A DNA stretch of 26,640 nt. Source: CAYJFG01 sp964369405. Lineage in GTDB: Bacteria; Bacillota; Clostridia; Oscillospirales; Acutalibacteraceae. Location of the stretch: positions 1 through 26,640 of the forward strand of contig CAYJGB010000025.1 in assembly GCA_964369405.1 (NCBI GenBank), read 5' to 3'. The notes under the pieces are model-generated. The model was given only the letters and a program-made list of their open reading frames with translations, was not told where the DNA came from and searched no databases. Position 1 is the first letter of the stretch; each line of letters begins with the position of its first letter. The position numbers and the translations under genes were made by a program. This document shows, one piece after another, positions 1-5,980 of this stretch.

Positions 1-12
1 CAAAGCATTATT

Positions 13-21
13 TGGTATAAT
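13..21 (+). promoter_or_regulatory. Extended -10 element (partial promoter)
   Basis: TGgTATAAT, the same extended -10 form seen at the other promoters of this window. The -35 box would lie just before base 1, so the promoter is cut by the window edge. The expected start of transcription is near 28, directly ahead of the candidate RNA that follows. Confidence 0.55.
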
Positions 22-27
22 TAAATA

Positions 28-140
28 GATGAAGTACCTTTGTAAGTCAGTATACGGACTGCTATTGATATAAAAGACCTGTGGGAGTTAATTATATTGA
101 TAAATCAAAGGTGAATAATTGAGCTTTTGGCTCTTTTTTT
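28..140 (+). ncRNA. Candidate small RNA 1
   Basis: A stretch of about 110 nt between an extended -10 box and a terminator-like hairpin, with no convincing reading frame. Bases 36-42 (ACCTTTG) can pair perfectly with 106-112 (CAAAGGT) to close a domain, and 45-48 can pair with 57-60 inside it. The 3' end is GAGC-loop-GCTC followed by a T run. No known RNA family is recognised. It could instead be the 3' UTR of a gene lying before the window. The existence of a transcript is inferred from the promoter and terminator, not shown. Confidence 0.4.
121..140 (+). terminator. Short intrinsic terminator
   Basis: A 4-bp GAGC/GCTC stem (121-124 with 130-133), loop TTTTG, then seven T (134-140). The stem is short, so termination may be only partial. 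Confidence 0.5.
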
Positions 141-150
141 CTTTTGAAAT

Positions 151-179
151 GTCCTAGTAGGTACATCTTTGTCCTAGTA
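151..179 (+). promoter_or_regulatory. Operator-like direct repeats GTCCTAGTA
   Basis: GTCCTAGTA occurs at 151-159 and again at 171-179, exactly 20 bp apart (about two helical turns), just upstream of the promoter at 194-222. The first copy reads TCCTAGTAGG, an inverted pair of CCTA half-sites. The same half-sites recur in inverted form (TCCTA-aaaa-TAGGA) inside the promoter at 23964-23992, which suggests one regulator acts at both places. The phage XRE-type protein at 25065-25277 is the only obvious candidate here. Confidence 0.45.
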
Positions 180-193
180 ATTATAGAGATAAT

Positions 194-222
194 TTGACTT
201 ATCTCTTTTATTTTGGTATAAT
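194..222 (+). promoter_or_regulatory. Sigma70-type promoter
   Basis: TTGACT (194-199), 17-bp spacer, TATAAT (217-222) with an upstream TG (extended -10). The expected start is near 229, leading into candidate RNA 2. Confidence 0.75.
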
Positions 223-228
223 GTATTT

Positions 229-364
229 AGTATTAATCACATAAAAAACTCGAGATATTTTTATGTGTGTATACAGGATTAGTTCCGTTGGTTTGGGGGG
301 AATTTCCAAAAACAGTAAAACCTCTAGCATTTGATTATCCACTACTAGAAATAGTAGTTTTTTT
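229..364 (+). ncRNA. Candidate small RNA 2
   Basis: About 135 nt from a strong promoter to a terminator hairpin. A perfect 10-bp stem joins 238-247 to 258-267. A second stem (292-296 with 306-310) encloses a run of six G (295-300), striking in DNA this AT-rich. The last hairpin is the terminator. The reading frame that could start at 267 has no ribosome binding site and runs through the terminator, so I treat this as RNA. No known family is recognised. It could be a regulatory RNA of the phage or a leader for the gene at 503, but the latter has its own promoter at 451-479. Confidence 0.5.
341..364 (+). terminator. Intrinsic terminator
   Basis: ACTACT (341-346) pairs with AGTAGT (353-358) around the loop AGAAAT, followed by a run of seven T. 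Confidence 0.65.
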
Positions 365-404
365 GTGCAATTATGTGCACCATTTTGTGAATCGTTTTGT
401 GCAC
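361..404 (+). repeat. Four phased GTGCA-type repeats
   Basis: TTTTGTGCA-like units begin their GTG at 365, 375, 387 and 399 (spacing 10, 12, 12). The second and fourth carry a full GTGCAC palindrome (375-380, 399-404), 24 bp apart. The helical phasing suggests a protein binding array: either an operator for the promoter at 451-479 or iterons of an origin near the initiator gene. Confidence 0.45.
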
Positions 405-450
405 CAGTTAAAAGCAAAAAGATTTTATAATAAAATATACTTAAAACATA

Positions 451-479
451 TTGACTTTATACCTAAAATAGTGTATTAT
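451..479 (+). promoter_or_regulatory. Promoter of the replication module
   Basis: TTGACT (451-456), 17-bp spacer, TATTAT (474-479). The expected start is near 486, immediately before the GGAGGTG ribosome binding site of the gene at 503. Confidence 0.6.
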
Positions 480-502
480 TTAGATAGTAAGGAGGTGTTA
501 AA

Positions 503-664
503 ATGGATAAGCCAATAAATATTTTGGATAAAAAATTAGAGGTAGGAACTAATAAAATTATTATTCCTAAAAAATTTGCTGATCTATTTGGTTACCAATA
601 TAAAATGGAAGTTTATGAAGATAAAATAATATTGATACCATTAAAAAAACAAGAAGGGAATTAA
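503..664 (+). CDS. Small AbrB/MazE-like DNA-binding protein
   Basis: A 53-residue protein starting at an ATG placed 7 bases after a strong GGAGGTG. Residues 14-50 have the look of a SpoVT-AbrB swapped-hairpin domain: a basic strand with KIIIPKKFAD, then a hydrophobic core and a second strand rich in isoleucine. Such proteins bind DNA as dimers and act as transition-state regulators or antitoxins. No toxin gene is beside it, so an antitoxin role is unsupported. It is the first gene of the replication module, five bases ahead of the initiator gene and almost certainly co-transcribed with it. It could regulate its own promoter, perhaps through the repeats at 361-404. That link is inference. Confidence 0.65.
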   Translation: MDKPINILDKKLEVGTNKIIIPKKFADLFGYQYKMEVYEDKIILIPLKKQEGN

Positions 665-669
665 ATTTT

Positions 670-1461
670 ATGGCAAAAAAACGTATGTTTAGTTTAGATG
701 TAATAGATACGGATAAATTTTTAGAAATGCCTACTTCAACAAGATTATTATACTATGATTTAGGAATGAGAGCGGACGATGATGGCTTTTTAGGCGGGTT
801 CAAAAAAATAACAAAAATGACTGGTGCAAGTGAAGATGATATTAAATTATTAATAGCAAAAAATTATATAATACCGTTTGAAAATGGCGTAATCGTAATC
901 AAACATTGGCGGCTAAATAATTACATTCAATCAGACCGATACAACAAAACGATTTATCAAGAAGAAATGGGCAGTTTAGCCTTAGAAAATAACAATGTAT
1001 ACACTTTGGATACACAATGTATACACAGATTAGATAAGACTAGATTAGATAAGATTAGTTTAGATAAGATTAGTATAGATACTACTACTACTAAAGATAA
1101 TCAAAATATAGTTAGTATAGTAGAGGAAAATTTTGGAAGATTATTATCGTCGTTTGAAATTGAAAAAATTTATTTATGGTTACAATTACCATTTGAAAAA
1201 AAAGAAATCGAAAAAATAATTTTATTAGCTTTAGAAATATCAGTTTTAAATGGAAAAAAAACATTTAGTTATATAAACGGCATTTTAAATAATTGGTTAG
1301 GTTATAATTTAACGACAGTTGAACAAATCAAAAAAACGATCAATAAAAAAAATGTTATTAAAAATGAAAAAAATATTCCTGAATGGTTTGATAAAGAAAT
1401 CATTGAAGAATTAGCAACAGAAGAAGAAATTAAAGAATTTGAAAATGGTTTGACAAAATGA
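670..1461 (+). CDS. DnaD-like phage replication initiator (replisome organizer)
   Basis: A 263-residue protein. The N-terminal part (about residues 1-95) matches the phage replisome-organizer type: it opens MAKKRMFS, then a winged-helix region with the typical RADDDGF(L)GG segment. The C-terminal part (about 150-220) resembles the DnaD/DnaB_2 domain, with YINGILNNW near its end. Proteins of this class bind the phage origin and help load the host replicative helicase. The linker between the two domains is built of five-residue repeats (RLDKT, RLDKI, SLDKI), encoded by 15-bp DNA repeats at 1027-1086 that may be the origin itself, as in lambda O and several Gram-positive phages. The stop overlaps the next start (ATGA). 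Confidence 0.8.
   Translation: MAKKRMFSLDVIDTDKFLEMPTSTRLLYYDLGMRADDDGFLGGFKKITKMTGASEDDIKLLIAKNYIIPFENGVIVIKHWRLNNYIQSDRYNKTIYQEEMGSLALENNNVYTLDTQCIHRLDKTRLDKISLDKISIDTTTTKDNQNIVSIVEENFGRLLSSFEIEKIYLWLQLPFEKKEIEKIILLALEISVLNGKKTFSYINGILNNWLGYNLTTVEQIKKTINKKNVIKNEKNIPEWFDKEIIEELATEEEIKEFENGLTK
1027..1086 (+). repeat. Four 15-bp iteron-like repeats inside the initiator gene (candidate origin)
   Basis: Four adjacent 15-bp units: AGATTAGATAAGACT (1027-1041), AGATTAGATAAGATT (1042-1056), AGTTTAGATAAGATT (1057-1071) and a diverged AGTATAGATACTACT (1072-1086). They fall in the interdomain linker of the initiator, the classic site for iterons bound by the encoded protein. An AT-rich tract follows and could serve as the unwinding region. 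Confidence 0.55.
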
Positions 1462-1544
1462 ATGATTTTATTATTGAAGAATTAACAAAAAAATACATAA
1501 AAGCATTTGAAGAGGAAAAAAAGGATGAAACAAAAATTTATGTT
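1458..1544 (+). CDS. Hypothetical protein, 3' end lost in assembly gap
   Basis: An ATG overlapping the initiator stop opens a frame of 29 visible residues, rich in Lys and Glu, before the run of N. Position straight after a DnaD-like gene is where helicase loaders or small replication accessories usually sit, but nothing in the visible part identifies it. The reading frame cannot be followed across the gap because the gap length is unknown. Confidence 0.5.
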
Positions 1545-1644
1545 NNNNNNNNNNNNNNNNNNNNNNNNNNNNNNNNNNNNNNNNNNNNNNNNNNNNNNNN
1601 NNNNNNNNNNNNNNNNNNNNNNNNNNNNNNNNNNNNNNNNNNNN
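1545..1644. other. Assembly gap (100 N)
   Basis: Exactly 100 N, the conventional size for a gap of unknown length. The flanking sequences share no overlap, so unlike the gap at 4528 real sequence is probably missing here, including the end of the gene starting at 1458. Confidence 0.95.
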
Positions 1645-1649
1645 TAAAC

Positions 1650-1678
1650 TTGCAATTTTTTAAAAAATATGGTAAAAT
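1650..1678 (+). promoter_or_regulatory. Promoter of the recT module
   Basis: TTGCAA (1650-1655), 17-bp spacer, TAAAAT (1673-1678), with TG two bases upstream of the -10. The expected start is near 1685, at the very beginning of the structured leader. Confidence 0.6.
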
Positions 1679-1684
1679 TTAATT

Positions 1685-1762
1685 AAGTGTTAAAGAAGTA
1701 ATCCAATTAGAGATATTGACAATTTTAACACTTAGTCGATATTTCTAATTGGATTATTTTTT
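1685..1762 (+). ncRNA. Structured leader RNA / candidate attenuator upstream of DUF1351-recT
   Basis: Between the promoter and the recT module lies an RNA with two interlocked pairings. Element A (1684-1694) is a perfect 11-bp complement of A' (1724-1734). Element B (1699-1716) pairs over 18 bp, with one G-U, to B' (1739-1756), which is followed by T6. A' is in the 22-nt loop of the B:B' terminator, giving an A-B-A'-B' order. Linkers of only four bases on both sides make a complete pseudoknot unlikely, so A:A' and B:B' probably compete. No promoter fits between the terminator and the next gene, so read-through is needed for its expression from here. It might alternatively be a free-standing small RNA. 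Confidence 0.6.
1699..1762 (+). terminator. Long-loop intrinsic terminator
   Basis: An 18-bp stem (1699-1716 with 1739-1756) with a 22-nt loop, followed by TTTTTT (1757-1762). The loop is unusually large and contains a segment complementary to the 5' end of the transcript. Confidence 0.7.
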
Positions 1763-1786
1763 ACACAAAAAAAGGAGAGAAAGAAA

Positions 1787-2686
1787 ATGGAAGAAAAAGA
1801 AATTGAAGTTATTGGAAAAATAACAAAACCGGAATTTATTGGTGAAATTAAAGCTGAAATAAAAGGTTTAGCCGAAATTGAGCATAATATTTCAGAAGTA
1901 AAAGAATATGCACACGATTTAAATAATTATTATTCAAAAATTATTTGGTCACAAGAAACATTGAAAGAGGCTAAAGACGAAAAAAGCAATATTAACAAAT
2001 TTAAAAATAGTGTTGCAGATTTTAGAAAAAATATTTTAGCGGATTTTAAAAAACCTATTGAATTATTTGAAACTACGGCTAAAGAAACTGAAAAATTATT
2101 AGCCGAAACATACGAAACTATAAATTTACAAGTTAAAAAATTTGAAGACGAAACAAAAGAAATTATTAGAAAAAATTGTGAAAATTATTTTAACGAATAT
2201 GCTAGCAATATGGAAATTGATTTTGTAGAGTTTGAAAAAATGAACTTAAATATAACTTTAGGAAGTGCTGGAACTAATCTAGAACCTAAAAAAGCAGTTA
2301 AAGAAGAAATTGAAAAATTTTTAATGAAAATTATTAATGATTTAGAACTAATCAATATTGAAGAAGAAAACAAAGTCGAAATATTAACCGAGTATAAAAA
2401 AACTTTAGATGTTTCGAATTCGATTTTAAATGTTAAAAAAAGAATTAAAGCAATAGAAGAAGAAAAAAGAATTCAAGAAGAATTATTAAAAACTAAAACT
2501 AATATCAATTCTGGAGTTGAAAAAGTAATTGCAGCAGTAGGAAAAACAACAGCACCAATTGAAGTAACTGAAACTGAAATTGATGATAAAAAATATAAAA
2601 TGTCATTTGAAGTTATTGGAACTAAAGAACAGTTAAAAGAATTAAAAGCATATTTAATTGAAAAGGAGTTGTTAATAAATGAATAA
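1787..2686 (+). CDS. DUF1351 family protein
   Basis: A 299-residue, highly charged and largely helical protein starting after GGAGAG. The region around residues 65-100, with the NINKFKN segment followed by a conserved ADFRKNILADFKKPIE-type stretch, is characteristic of DUF1351, a phage family normally encoded just before recT in Firmicutes phages. Its function is not established. The conserved pairing with RecT suggests a role in recombination or replication. A coiled-coil is likely over residues 70-130 and 205-240. It overlaps the recT start by 8 bases, so the two are translationally coupled. A leader with an apparent attenuator lies directly upstream. Confidence 0.75.
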   Translation: MEEKEIEVIGKITKPEFIGEIKAEIKGLAEIEHNISEVKEYAHDLNNYYSKIIWSQETLKEAKDEKSNINKFKNSVADFRKNILADFKKPIELFETTAKETEKLLAETYETINLQVKKFEDETKEIIRKNCENYFNEYASNMEIDFVEFEKMNLNITLGSAGTNLEPKKAVKEEIEKFLMKIINDLELINIEEENKVEILTEYKKTLDVSNSILNVKKRIKAIEEEKRIQEELLKTKTNINSGVEKVIAAVGKTTAPIEVTETEIDDKKYKMSFEVIGTKEQLKELKAYLIEKELLINE

Positions 2687-3545
2687 TCAAATTCAAAACG
2701 AACCTAAAAAAATGAATTTTATGAATTTTATGACAGCACCAGTTGTAACTAATAAAGTCAATGAAATTATTGGAAGTGAAAAAGGAACATCTTTTGTAAC
2801 TTCAATTGTAAGTGCAGTAAATCAAAATCCAGCATTAAGTGAATGTGATCACATGTCAATATTCACTGGTGCATTGTTAGGTGCAAGTTTAAATTTAAGC
2901 CCTAGTCCAATTATGGGACAATATTATTTAGTGCCATTTAATGATAAAGAACGTGGAAAAATAGCACAATTTCAAATCGGATACAAAGGTTATATACAAT
3001 TAGCTATCAGAACTGGTCAATATAAAAAATTAAATGTAATTGCTATTAAAGAAGGGGAATTACAATATTATAACGCATTAAATGAAGAAATTGGTGTTCT
3101 ACTAATTGAAGATGAAATTATTAGAGAACAAACTAAAACGACTGGTTATTATGCGATGTTTGAATATATGAACGGATTTAAAAAATCTATTTATTGGAAT
3201 ACAAGTAAAATGAAAAATCATGCAAAAAAATATTCTCAGTCTTATGCAAATGATTTAAGAAAAAATACTGAATATAGTTTCTGGAGTAAAGATTTTGATG
3301 GTATGGCTTTTAAAACGATGTTAAGACAATTAATTTCTAAATGGGGAATTATGTCAACTGAAATGCAAAAGGCATTTGAAACTGATATGACTGTTGAAGA
3401 TAAAAATGGAAAACATCAATATGTAGATAATAATTTTTTAGAAACAAAAATTGAGCGTGGTGTTGATAAAGAAATTATAAATCAAGAAGAACCAAACGAA
3501 ATAATTGAAAATACTATTGATAATTTAAATATAAACGATTTATAA
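2679..3545 (+). CDS. recT: RecT-family single-strand annealing recombinase
   Basis: A 288-residue protein of the usual RecT length. It has the family's core landmarks: a stretch of the type FTGALLGASLNLSPSP, then QIGYKGYIQLAIRTG, and a C-terminal FDGMAFKTMLRQLISKWG segment. RecT anneals complementary single strands during phage recombination and concatemer formation. No RecE-like exonuclease is seen in the window. DUF1351 precedes it and an MBL-fold protein and SSB follow, a common gene order. The acidic C-terminal tail (from about residue 255) is typical. The start overlaps the DUF1351 stop and has AAAGGAG upstream. Confidence 0.9.
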   Translation: MNNQIQNEPKKMNFMNFMTAPVVTNKVNEIIGSEKGTSFVTSIVSAVNQNPALSECDHMSIFTGALLGASLNLSPSPIMGQYYLVPFNDKERGKIAQFQIGYKGYIQLAIRTGQYKKLNVIAIKEGELQYYNALNEEIGVLLIEDEIIREQTKTTGYYAMFEYMNGFKKSIYWNTSKMKNHAKKYSQSYANDLRKNTEYSFWSKDFDGMAFKTMLRQLISKWGIMSTEMQKAFETDMTVEDKNGKHQYVDNNFLETKIERGVDKEIINQEEPNEIIENTIDNLNINDL

Positions 3546-3564
3546 TATAACTAGGTGAACAAAA

Positions 3565-4224
3565 ATGGAATATAAAATAATTTCAACTGGTTCAAAAGGG
3601 AATGCACTATTATTTTTTAATAATGGTGTTCCCGAAATACTGGTTGATTGTGGTGTAGAATTTAAAAAAATAAATGAAATTTATAAAAAATTAAAATTAG
3701 TATGTTTAACTCATATACATGGTGATCATTTTAAAAAAACAACAATTAAAAAATTAGCTATTGAAAGGCCAACGTTAAGATTTGCTTGTTGCAAATGGTT
3801 AGTTAATGATTTAATTAATTGTGGCGTTAATATTAAAAATATTGATGTATTAAATATTGGTAAATGGTATAAATATGATATATGCAGTGTATCACCAATA
3901 CTTCTGTATCATAATGTTCCTCAATGTGGGTATAGGTTAATTATAAATGGGAAAAAAATTATATATGCAACTGATACAAACACGATGGAAGGAATTGAAG
4001 CTAAAAATTACGACTATTATTTTATCGAATGTAATCACACTGAAGAAGAAATAAACGCTAGGATAGAAGCTAAAAAAAATTTAGGTTTGTATTGCTATGA
4101 ATATGAAGCCAAATATAACCATTTATCAAAAGAAAAATGTGATAATTTTTTATTTAGTAATATGGGAAAAAATAGTTATTATACATATATGCACCAACAT
4201 GAAAGAAAGGAAGATGAAAAATGA
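3565..4224 (+). CDS. MBL-fold metallohydrolase
   Basis: A 219-residue protein with the metallo-beta-lactamase signature THIHGDH at about residues 49-55, a further His at about residue 114 (YHNVP) and a metal-bridging Asp in YATDT at about 138, consistent with a two-metal hydrolase of the YycJ/WalJ type. Phages of Bacillota often carry such a gene between recT and ssb. A nuclease role in recombination has been proposed for relatives but is not proved. The start follows AGGTGA. The stop overlaps the ssb ATG (ATGA). Confidence 0.8.
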   Translation: MEYKIISTGSKGNALLFFNNGVPEILVDCGVEFKKINEIYKKLKLVCLTHIHGDHFKKTTIKKLAIERPTLRFACCKWLVNDLINCGVNIKNIDVLNIGKWYKYDICSVSPILLYHNVPQCGYRLIINGKKIIYATDTNTMEGIEAKNYDYYFIECNHTEEEINARIEAKKNLGLYCYEYEAKYNHLSKEKCDNFLFSNMGKNSYYTYMHQHERKEDEK

Positions 4225-4687
4225 ACCAATTAATTTTAGTGGGAAGAATATCAAAAGAACCGAAGATTATAAATTCAGAAGATGGAAGTAAAAGAATGAT
4301 TTTAACTTTAGCAGTAACTAGAAATTATAAAAATAGTGAAGGTAATTATGAAGTAGATTTAATTGAATGTATTTTAGGGGAATTGTTTTCAAAGACTTCT
4401 AAGTATTGCAAAAATGGTGATACGATAGGAATTAAAGGAAGAATAGAAATAATTAAAGAAAATGCTAAAATTTGTGTAATTGCAGAAAAAATTACTATTT
4501 TGACAAGAAGTCCAAAAGAAGGTAATTNNNNNNNNNNNNNNNNNNNNNNNNNNNNNNNNNNNNNNNNNNNNNNNNNNNNNNNNNNNNNNNNNNNNNNNNN
4601 NNNNNNNNNNNNNNNNNNNNNNNNNNNTGTGTAATTGCAGAAAAAATTACTATTTTGACAAGAAGTCCAAAAGAAGGTAATTCATAA
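4221..4687 (+). CDS. ssb: Single-stranded DNA-binding protein (interrupted by artefactual gap)
   Basis: The N-terminus MNQLILVGRISKEP and the following OB-fold strands are typical of SSB. Read literally, the frame enters 100 N. However, bases 4473-4527 before the gap and 4628-4682 after it are identical. Removing the gap and one copy gives a continuous frame of 103 residues ending at TAA (4685-4687), which overlaps the next ATG. The joined protein is short for an SSB, ends RSPKEGNS and lacks the acidic DDDIPF-type tail that recruits partner proteins. SSB would protect single strands during phage replication and cooperate with RecT. Confidence 0.8.
4473..4682. other. 55-bp duplicated contig ends around a 100-N gap (assembly artefact)
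   Basis: The 55 bases at 4473-4527 are repeated exactly at 4628-4682 on the far side of 100 N. An exact overlap of this size is what a k=55 de Bruijn assembler leaves at adjoining contig ends. Collapsing it restores the ssb frame, so there is probably no missing DNA and no real repeat. Confidence 0.9.
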
Positions 4688-4977
4688 TGTTGTTTGAAAA
4701 AGATGGTAAAATATATGATTTATCAAAATATGAATTATTTTACAAATATACTTGTTATAGAAAAATAATTAACTGGTGGTTTGCTTCTAAAAAATTTCCT
4801 TTAGGTATTTATAAAACAAAGAATAATGTTTATATTGATGTTGATTTGGTTGATAGCTATTTTGGTGGATCATTTAAAAAAATCAATATAATTAGTGAAA
4901 CAAAAGTAAAAGAAAAAATATCAAATGATAATATTGAAAATTATATTAAGTTATTTAAAATAAAAGTAGAGGAATAA
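4687..4977 (+). CDS. Hypothetical phage protein
   Basis: A 96-residue protein that overlaps the end of ssb by one base (TAATG). It has an aromatic, Lys-rich N-terminal half including INWWFASKKFP and a more polar C-terminal half. No family is recognised. Position between ssb and an HNH nuclease suggests early expression with the recombination genes. Confidence 0.65.
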   Translation: MLFEKDGKIYDLSKYELFYKYTCYRKIINWWFASKKFPLGIYKTKNNVYIDVDLVDSYFGGSFKKINIISETKVKEKISNDNIENYIKLFKIKVEE

Positions 4978-4979
4978 AA

Positions 4980-5225
4980 ATGGATAATGAAGAAAAATAT
5001 ATAAAAATATCAATTGATGATTTTATCAAAAAATACATAAAAGAAACTTCACCAAAAGAAGTGATTTATGATAATATTAATTATTATAATATAGATGGCA
5101 GAGGAACATATATTGATAAAAATAATGGATATTTAAAAACAAAATTTCAAAACAAATTTAACGATAATTGGCTTTTAATGCGAGAAGAAAATTTATATAT
5201 ACCAAAGGATGAATTTTATGAGTAA
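4980..5225 (+). CDS. Hypothetical phage protein
   Basis: An 81-residue protein beginning two bases after the previous stop, with a weak ribosome binding site (GAGG before AATAAAA). It is acidic and tyrosine-rich with no cysteines or membrane segment. No family is recognised. Its last codons overlap the start chosen for the HNH gene. Confidence 0.6.
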   Translation: MDNEEKYIKISIDDFIKKYIKETSPKEVIYDNINYYNIDGRGTYIDKNNGYLKTKFQNKFNDNWLLMREENLYIPKDEFYE

Positions 5226-5745
5226 AAGAAGTCAATGGTGTGAATTTGACAAAGAAACTAGAAAACATATAAAAAAACGTGATGAAAATAAATGCGTTAT
5301 ATGTCATAATACGGGTGCATTACAAATAGCACACATATTCTTATCAAGAGCTAAAGGTGGAAAAGGCGATAAAAGAAACGGCGTTTGTCTATGTGTTAAA
5401 TGTCATAAAATATTAGACAATCCTGGATCTAAAGAAATTAAACATCAAGAACAAATAAAAAATATATTAATTTTATACTTAAAAGAAAAAGAAAAAATAA
5501 TTAATATAGAAGAAACGATAAAAGAATTAAAATTTAATAAATATGATAATTTAAGTATAAAATATACATTAAATAGCAAAAATATAGCAGAAAACAGCAA
5601 AAAAATACAAAAAAGATGTAAAAATTGCGTTTTTCTAAGTAAAAATAATATTAGTAATAGTTCATTACCAAATTATTTTTGTAAATACAAACACATAAAT
5701 ATTAATAAAACGACCAAAGCTTGTAAAAGTTATAAGGAGAAGTGA
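5218..5745 (+). CDS. HNH endonuclease with extra C-terminal cysteine cluster
   Basis: I prefer the ATG at 5218 (MSKRSQWC) to the one at 5209 because AAGGA (5205-5209) lies 8 bases before it and would overlap the earlier codon. The protein has 175 residues. The HNH fold is visible over residues 20-65: CVIC, the catalytic-type IAHIF, then CVKCHKILD, giving zinc-binding CxxC pairs around a betabetaalpha-metal centre. A second group of cysteines near the C-terminus (CKNC at about 136, then single Cys) may bind another zinc. Phage HNH proteins cut DNA in recombination, packaging or homing. In this recombination module a resolving or NinG-like role is possible, but unproved. Confidence 0.75.
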   Translation: MSKRSQWCEFDKETRKHIKKRDENKCVICHNTGALQIAHIFLSRAKGGKGDKRNGVCLCVKCHKILDNPGSKEIKHQEQIKNILILYLKEKEKIINIEETIKELKFNKYDNLSIKYTLNSKNIAENSKKIQKRCKNCVFLSKNNISNSSLPNYFCKYKHININKTTKACKSYKEK

Positions 5746-5746
5746 A

Positions 5747-5935
5747 ATGGGTAATTTTTTTAGAAAAATTGAACGACAAAAAGAAAAAGAAAAACAAGAA
5801 CAAATAAAAAAAGTATACGGAAGAAAACCAAAAGGAAAATGTCCTAAATGTGGTATGAAGTCATTATTTCATACTAATCAAGATGGTGTTAAATTTTGTA
5901 TTAGATGCGATAAGGCTATAAATTTAGAGAAATAG
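5747..5935 (+). CDS. Small zinc-ribbon protein
   Basis: A 62-residue protein. The first half is a basic helix rich in Lys, Glu and Gln, and the second half holds a zinc ribbon, CPKC and CIRC separated by about 18 residues. It begins one base after the HNH stop with AAGGAGAAG upstream. Such proteins commonly bind nucleic acid. The specific role is unknown. It is the last gene before the transcription boundary at 5936-6111. Confidence 0.7.
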   Translation: MGNFFRKIERQKEKEKQEQIKKVYGRKPKGKCPKCGMKSLFHTNQDGVKFCIRCDKAINLEK

Positions 5936-5946
5936 AATTTTAAAAG

Positions 5947-5974
5947 TTGCAATATATATATTCTTTCCTAAAAT
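5947..5974 (+). promoter_or_regulatory. Promoter of candidate RNA 3
   Basis: TTGCAA (5947-5952), 16-bp spacer, TAAAAT (5969-5974). The same unusual pair of hexamers is found at 1650-1678. The expected start is near 5981. Confidence 0.45.
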
Positions 5975-5980
5975 GAATAG

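Noticed and set aside
341..404. CRISPR-like repeat suggested by the hairpin ACTACTAGAAATAGTAGT and nearby repeats
   Set aside because: The hairpin occurs once and is followed by a T run (a terminator). The GTGCA units are only 10-12 bp apart with no spacers, and no cas gene is present.
267..518. 83-codon reading frame across candidate RNA 2 and the GTGCAC repeats
   Set aside because: No ribosome binding site, runs through a terminator, the repeats and the promoter at 451-479, and overlaps the well-supported gene at 503.
1684..1756. A full H-type pseudoknot at the recT leader
   Set aside because: An 18-bp stem would have to be bridged by a four-base loop, which is sterically implausible. Competing hairpins fit better.
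4473..4682. A genuine 55-bp direct repeat with a truncated ssb
   Set aside because: Exact identity on either side of a 100-N gap and restoration of the frame on collapse point to contig overlap instead.
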